Shown here: positions 59,193 through 64,000 of the stretch, one piece after another
Numbering within the stretch: the first letter of the stretch is position 1
Layout of the letters: each line of letters starts with the position of its first letter
NCBI GenBank assembly: GCA_029556615.1
Contig: JAKQDD010000162.1
Coordinates: forward strand, 1 to 64,000
Length of the DNA stretch: 64,000 bases
Reading direction: 5' to 3'
DNA from: Verrucomicrobiota bacterium
GTDB lineage: Bacteria > Verrucomicrobiota > Verrucomicrobiia > Limisphaerales > J093
Notes under the pieces: generated by a model
What the model was told of the DNA's origin: nothing
The model's database searches: none
What the model saw: the letters and a program-made list of their open reading frames with translations, nothing else
Made by a program: the position numbers and the translations under genes

Positions 59193-62100
59193 ATTAGTCT
59201 GCAGCCGCGGGGTGACCAGCTGGTAGTATCTCGAAGGCGCATGGGCGCTGTCGATGATCGTAACCGGTCCCGAGGCGGCCTGGGCCGGGACATCCACCAA
59301 GCGGGTCCATGAGCCCGGTTCAAGATCGTCGCGGTAAAGAACAGTGTAGGTCTTGCCGGCCACGGCCTGGAACAAGATCTGCAGGCCGTTCTCGACCGGG
59401 GTGGCCTCGGTGAACTCGAGGAGGCTGCCGGCATCGCGGGCGTCGGTGCCGGCCGTCCATTCAGCCATGTTGTCAAAGCTGTCGCCATCGGGATCGCCGT
59501 GTGGGCCATTCTCGCCCCCGGGCAGGTAGGGATTGAGCCGTTGCGCCAGCTCCCAGTGGTCCGGCAGGCCGTCGCCATCGGCGTCGGCAAGGCCCGGCGC
59601 GTTGGTGCGTCCGGCCGTTGGGGCTGCCGCCTGCCAGTTGAGGGGGTCGTCGCCGAAGGTTCCGGGGCAAATCCGTTGCAGCGAGTGGCCCGTGGCGGCG
59701 GCACCGGTGGGCCAGGGAGCAGCGCTGGCATACCGGATGGACTCGACGAGGACATAGGGCACCTGGCCGGTGCCGGGCGGGGAGGCCGCCCGAGGGGGAT
59801 CGGGGCGTTCGAGGGCGATCCGCTCGCCGGCGTTCTCCAGGCGGCCCTCGAAAGGCCCCAGCAGCGGCACCGCCGGATCCACGTTGAACCGGGCGCGAAA
59901 CGCGTCGGCAGCCCAGGGCTCGAGGTTGGGATCAAAGCTCACTACCAGGAGGAACCCGCCCGGGGCCAGCACGGTGTTCGCGGGGAAATCGAAGTCGACG
60001 CCCCCGCGCAACCGCCACCGGTTGGCCTGGTCCTCGGGATCGAAGAGGGGCACTGGCTCGATCCCGAGGTTGTGCAGCTCGACGAATTCGTCGGTGACAT
60101 TGTTGTAGCCGTTGACCGGCGGCGGCTCGACGTGGAGCTCGGTGAGCACGACGGGACCGACGCTGGGGCCGGCGTTCTCGCCGCCGAGGGTGAGCGCGGC
60201 CTGGGCGACGCAGTGCTCGGCGCCCAGGCGGGTGACGTATCGGCCGAAAGAGACGCCGTTCGCGGCCGCGCCGAACGCGAAGCCGTGCACGTAGCCTGTC
60301 GGCTGCTGGCCGTCGCCTGAGAACAGGCAGGCTTCATCGCCGAGGGCGCTGAACGAGAAGCCGGCATCGCCCGCGACATGGAAAGCCGATTCATCGAGCC
60401 ACAGATGGCCTCCCGCGCGAAGGATCGTTCCTGCCGGAAAGACGAATTTGCGGGGCTCGTCGAAGTCGTCCGAGAGAAACCAGCCGCCGAGGTCGACATC
60501 GTCGGCGGTGGGGTTGAACAGTTCGATGGCGTCGGTCGCGGGCGGGTCGGTGCGGGTGAGCACCTCATTGACCACGAGGGCGGGGAATGCCGGGGGCGGG
60601 GGATCGGGCTGGCCGGGGGAACCGCCCAGGAGGGAGCTTGGGCGCCAGTCTGCGCTGGCGGTCCGGTTGGTGGCGACGGACGTTTCATCGCGGGCCACCA
60701 AGGAGAACCCGATGCCATCGGTCGCGGGATGCCATTGCGGCTCATAGCGGAAATCGGCGATGGGTTCCTGGAGGGGGCCGACGAGGACGAGTCGTTCGCC
60801 GGCGTTGTCGAGGCTGCCGGAGTACTCGCCAGCGACGTTGGTGGCAGTGGGATGGCGCTGGCGGAAGGCGGTCGCGTTCTTGACCAGCAAGACGTAGCCG
60901 CCGGGCTCGAGCCGGGTCACCCCGCTGGTGGACGAGAACGTGTAATGGATCCCGTTGGTGAATCCCGCGCCGGCCAGATCCAAGGCCACGGAACCGGGGT
61001 TCTTCAGCTCGATGAACGCATAGTCCTCGGAGGCGTAGGGGTCGCCCGGGGGAGGCGGTGCGGGGCGATAGGCGATCTCCGTCACCCGGAGCGTGGGGAT
61101 GGCCGTGTAGTACGTGGCCGCGAGCGGTCCGGACCAGAGGCTCGAGAGCGGCGGCTTGCCCGGCGCGCCGGTCATGTTGGCATGCTGCGGATCCCGGCAG
61201 CGGGCGACGATCCGGACATTGGCTTCGAGGCGCACGGGGGCCTGGTAGGTCTGTGCCCGCGGCGAGACCGCGCCGCCGGCGAGACGCGGATCCGAACCAT
61301 CCGTGGTGTAATAGACCTGGCCGAGGGGATCGCCGGCGACCGTCAGGAGCGCGCCAGGCGCGACAGGCCCGGGGGGAAGGTTGAACGCCGGCGGGCGGAC
61401 GAAGTTTGTGTCGAGGAAATCCAGCCGGTTCGAGTACCAGCTTTTCATGAAGTCGACTTCGCCCTGGTACGTGCCGGGGAAGGAATAGGAGTAGCCATTG
61501 GCCGACTGGGTGCCGGAGCGCGGGTTCGACTCGCTCCAGCGGGCGGCTTCCCGGGGTTGGGCGAGCCGGAGGACGCCGGTCTGGCGGTCGATCAGCTCGG
61601 CGAGGTTGGTATTGCTGAGCACCGAGCGGCGGAGCTCGGTGTAGCGGTCGATCCAGAGCTGCCAGAAATCCAGATCCTTGAAGAGGCGGCTGTACCAGGG
61701 GTTCTGGAAGATCCCGTGCGCGTTGAACATGTCCGTGCCATTGTCGTTTTGGGCGTCGGGCTGGTAGTTCGACCGCCAGAGTCGGGGATTGAAATCGCGG
61801 CCGTCGCGCGAGCCCTGGGTCCGGTCGAAATCCCAGACCGGGCCCATCTCGATCTTACCCTCGCGGGGCTTGTAGAAGTAGCCGCTGAGCCGGAGGGCAT
61901 CGACGTTGAGGGTCACGACGCCGTGCAGGTGGTGATCGATCCAGGAGGGGACATCGATGTAGGCGGCGTAGCCGACGGCCGGATCGGTCCACCGGGTGCC
62001 GGTCAAGGCGCTGTAGAACGCGTTGAAGTAGCCGGCGATGTAATTCCTCTGGGCCTGGCGCTGTGGCAGCTGCATGTCGAAGTAATCGGGGTCGACGTAG

Positions 62101-64000
62101 TTCATCGAGGCCCCGCCCGCCCAGAATGGCGAGGTGCCCTCGGCCGACCGGTCGATGCTCAGGAGGTAACCGCCGGTGACCTTGGGCGAGGTTGTGTGTT
62201 CGGGTTCGAGCGGGTCGATAGCGACCCGGTTCCGGTCGATTTTGATCTTCTCGGTGACGACGTAGATGCCGTTGTAGTCGGCCGCGCTGACCGGGCCGAT
62301 CCGGTTGGGATCTGTGGCCGTGTCGTTCTTCAGGTAGACCTCGACCAGCCGGGTCCGCGGGGCGTAGCGCCCCATCTGGCGGCTCAACTCGAGCGCCACC
62401 GGGTTGTGCACGAGCACCGGCTCGAACCAGTTCGGCGCGTACAGCACCCAGTCCGAGTCCTCCGGCAATCCCACGAGCGAGACGTTGCGGTCGTTGCCGT
62501 TCTCGTCCCTGACCTCGACGAAGTAGCTCCCCTTGCTGTTGCCGAACGTGCTCGACCCGCGCCGATGGAACACGCCGTGAACCGCCAGGTCCGGCGCATT
62601 CGTCATCGAGCTCGTGCCGTAGCGGGGTTCGTAGGCCTGCAGGGTCACGAACTGGTCCGCCCGCGACATCGGATCCCCCCCGCCAAAGTTGTGCAGGATC
62701 AGCATCGGCAAGTTCGATGTCCGCGTCCTCAGCGCCGGATCCAGCCGCAGGTAGGTCTCGCTCCGGATCGGACCCGGCAGCAAATTGGGGGCGAACGCGC
62801 GCGCCCGCACATGGACGCCGTTCGTGATCGCGAGCGGGGCCGTGTAGAGCGTCGAGGACGGGGAGACCGCGTTGGTGCCGAAGGCGTACCATATGGAGGC
62901 GCCCGGCAATGGAACGCTCAGCTCGAGTGAAAAGGGCGCCGTGTAAGTCCCGCTCCGCCTCGAAAACTCGACTGCGGGGGCAAAGCCCGGCCCCGCGGTC
63001 GCATTAGCCGCCCCCGGCGTCGGCGATGTGAAGTAGCCTGCGACCTCCGGAGCCCCGGAGACGCGCCCATACGAGACATCCTCGTACTGGGCGGGATAGC
63101 CGGGGCCGAACGCGGACACGACCGTCGAGGCGGGGTCGACCAGCGCCAGGTAACCGCCGCCGGCATCGAGCTTGAAGTCCGTGTGCAGCGGCGCCGCGGG
63201 ATTGGTCCGGTTCTTGTCTGAAGCGTAGATCACGAGGTAGGCCTTCGCACCCAGGGAGACGTTGGGAATCCGCCAGCCTCCCGGTTCGTCCGGGTTGTCG
63301 GTCAGCCGCCACCCGTTGAGATTCACCGCGCTCGCCGTCGGATTGTGGAGTTCGATCCAATCCACCTTGTCGCCGTCCTCATCCCGGAGAGTCTTGTCGT
63401 TGTCCGCCATGAACTCCGAGATCATGACGCCCTCAGGCGGCGCGTTGGGGTTGAACGTGTAGGTCCAGGACTGGCCGGTGAACGGGTTCTGCCGGCGGGA
63501 GAGGTCATGAATGCCGTGGGCGGGCGCCCAGGCCACGTGAACGATCCCGGTGGCGGGCGCGGGGAAGCTGAAGAGCCACTGGCTTGGGGAGATGGCGGCC
63601 GCGTTCGTCGCGGGCTCGAGGTTGATCAGCAGGTCCGCGGCATCGACGCCGCCCACGCCCTCCGTGAACTGGATTTCGATGGCCGTGAGCGTTCGCACCA
63701 CGGACAGCGCCTCGGGGCTCACGTTCAGCACCGCGGGAGCGGTTTCATCGACCGTGCCCGTCAGCGTGCCATTGAACACCAGGTCGGTGCTTCCCAGGGT
63801 GCTGTTGAAGACCTGGATCGCGAGCACGTTGGTCCCGGCCCGCAGATAGCGGAGCGGATCACTGAGCGGGTAACCGAGATACGGCACCGGTTCCTGCGCA
63901 TAGGTGAGCGCCAGGGCCCCGATGCCGAGCTCGCCGTCCGGCACGTTGTAGCGGGCCACCGGCTCTCCGTTGATCCAGGCCACAAAACCGTCGTCGCAGG
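59187..64000 (-). CDS. Giant secreted CotH-kinase/lamin-tail-domain protein (5' end outside window)
   Basis: At least 1600 residues run in from the right edge. In order: a first lamin-tail domain (about 63070-63430; VMISEFMADNDKTLRDEDGD), a chitobiase/Fn3-like part (62770-62960), and a CotH kinase domain (61790-62720) with GIYVVTEKIKIDRNRV and GPVWDFDRTQGS. Then come three more lamin-tail domains (60790-61090, 60370-60600, 59800-60170) and an Asp-rich calcium-type region (59440-59590; DADGDGLPDHWELAQR). A C-terminal module ends PSRYYQLVTPRLQTNP. CotH domains phosphorylate proteins or carbohydrates; this one is probably extracellular. The stop TAG lies in a B repeat. The start is not visible. 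Confidence 0.9.
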   Translation of the reverse strand, partial: CDDGFVAWINGEPVARYNVPDGELGIGALALTYAQEPVPYLGYPLSDPLRYLRAGTNVLAIQVFNSTLGSTDLVFNGTLTGTVDETAPAVLNVSPEALSVVRTLTAIEIQFTEGVGGVDAADLLINLEPATNAAAISPSQWLFSFPAPATGIVHVAWAPAHGIHDLSRRQNPFTGQSWTYTFNPNAPPEGVMISEFMADNDKTLRDEDGDKVDWIELHNPTASAVNLNGWRLTDNPDEPGGWRIPNVSLGAKAYLVIYASDKNRTNPAAPLHTDFKLDAGGGYLALVDPASTVVSAFGPGYPAQYEDVSYGRVSGAPEVAGYFTSPTPGAANATAGPGFAPAVEFSRRSGTYTAPFSLELSVPLPGASIWYAFGTNAVSPSSTLYTAPLAITNGVHVRARAFAPNLLPGPIRSETYLRLDPALRTRTSNLPMLILHNFGGGDPMSRADQFVTLQAYEPRYGTSSMTNAPDLAVHGVFHRRGSSTFGNSKGSYFVEVRDENGNDRNVSLVGLPEDSDWVLYAPNWFEPVLVHNPVALELSRQMGRYAPRTRLVEVYLKNDTATDPNRIGPVSAADYNGIYVVTEKIKIDRNRVAIDPLEPEHTTSPKVTGGYLLSIDRSAEGTSPFWAGGASMNYVDPDYFDMQLPQRQAQRNYIAGYFNAFYSALTGTRWTDPAVGYAAYIDVPSWIDHHLHGVVTLNVDALRLSGYFYKPREGKIEMGPVWDFDRTQGSRDGRDFNPRLWRSNYQPDAQNDNGTDMFNAHGIFQNPWYSRLFKDLDFWQLWIDRYTELRRSVLSNTNLAELIDRQTGVLRLAQPREAARWSESNPRSGTQSANGYSYSFPGTYQGEVDFMKSWYSNRLDFLDTNFVRPPAFNLPPGPVAPGALLTVAGDPLGQVYYTTDGSDPRLAGGAVSPRAQTYQAPVRLEANVRIVARCRDPQHANMTGAPGKPPLSSLWSGPLAATYYTAIPTLRVTEIAYRPAPPPPGDPYASEDYAFIELKNPGSVALDLAGAGFTNGIHYTFSSTSGVTRLEPGGYVLLVKNATAFRQRHPTATNVAGEYSGSLDNAGERLVLVGPLQEPIADFRYEPQWHPATDGIGFSLVARDETSVATNRTASADWRPSSLLGGSPGQPDPPPPAFPALVVNEVLTRTDPPATDAIELFNPTADDVDLGGWFLSDDFDEPRKFVFPAGTILRAGGHLWLDESAFHVAGDAGFSFSALGDEACLFSGDGQQPTGYVHGFAFGAAANGVSFGRYVTRLGAEHCVAQAALTLGGENAGPSVGPVVLTELHVEPPPVNGYNNVTDEFVELHNLGIEPVPLFDPEDQANRWRLRGGVDFDFPANTVLAPGGFLLVVSFDPNLEPWAADAFRARFNVDPAVPLLGPFEGRLENAGERIALERPDPPRAASPPGTGQVPYVLVESIRYASAAPWPTGAAATGHSLQRICPGTFGDDPLNWQAAAPTAGRTNAPGLADADGDGLPDHWELAQRLNPYLPGGENGPHGDPDGDSFDNMAEWTAGTDARDAGSLLEFTEATPVENGLQILFQAVAGKTYTVLYRDDLEPGSWTRLVDVPAQAASGPVTIIDSAHAPSRYYQLVTPRLQTNP

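Overview
The window is GC-rich, densely coded bacterial DNA, most plausibly a Verrucomicrobiota genome (Limisphaerales/Pedosphaera-like). The pointers are a GH29 fucosidase, a GH172/DUF2961 enzyme, DUF6259 and DUF4623 proteins, a CotH/lamin-tail giant protein, a pseudopilin with the H-X9-DG signature, and an LpxA that implies lipid A and a Gram-negative envelope. No tRNA, rRNA, CRISPR array, prophage or transposase gene was seen.

Layout. 1-860: a truncated PQQ-propeller gene cut by a 453-bp repeat element with 85-bp inverted arms. 860-5136: purC, a sigma/anti-sigma pair, a membrane protein and a rhodanese. 5331-15821: a co-directional glycan-degradation block (GH29 fucosidase, DUF6259 protein, a glycosidase-like protein, and a GH5-like/beta-propeller fusion). 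16144-22572: a PIN/Phd toxin-antitoxin pair, DUF116 plus radical SAM/SPASM pair, geranylgeranyl-reductase-type flavoprotein, DUF4143 ATPase and UroD-like protein. 22677-32741: minus-strand genes, namely mpl, then transglutaminase > PqaA-like > GH172, and IMPase > cyclophilin > MFS. 33179-42432: cell-wall and housekeeping genes (pbpC, prmC, rplU, rpmA, obgE, ychF, a RodZ-like gene, rimO, pgpA). 42547-49235: an MsbA-like exporter, a sugar epimerase, an H-X9-DG pseudopilin, an MBL hydrolase and murJ. 49180-56709: a minus-strand, translationally coupled operon (DUF4623 > GHL10 > PQQ propeller > eukaryote-type hisA). 57094-64000: a membrane protein, lpxA and the 3' part of a giant CotH/LTD protein.

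The most striking feature is non-coding. At least four families of short dispersed repeats (called A, B, C/E and D here) fill the intergenic spaces. Families A and B sit on gene ends and supply stop codons, C-termini or a start codon. One A copy lies in frame inside a glycosidase-like gene. Family D (about 97 bp) occurs four times, always in gene orientation just upstream of a promoter or start codon.

Four otherwise unrelated secreted proteins (cyclophilin, GHL10, DUF4623 and CotH/LTD) end in a similar 65-80 residue C-terminal module. Two others (the 512-residue protein and the GH172 enzyme) contain a GspG-like segment. All function calls rest on motif recognition by eye; no database search was run.
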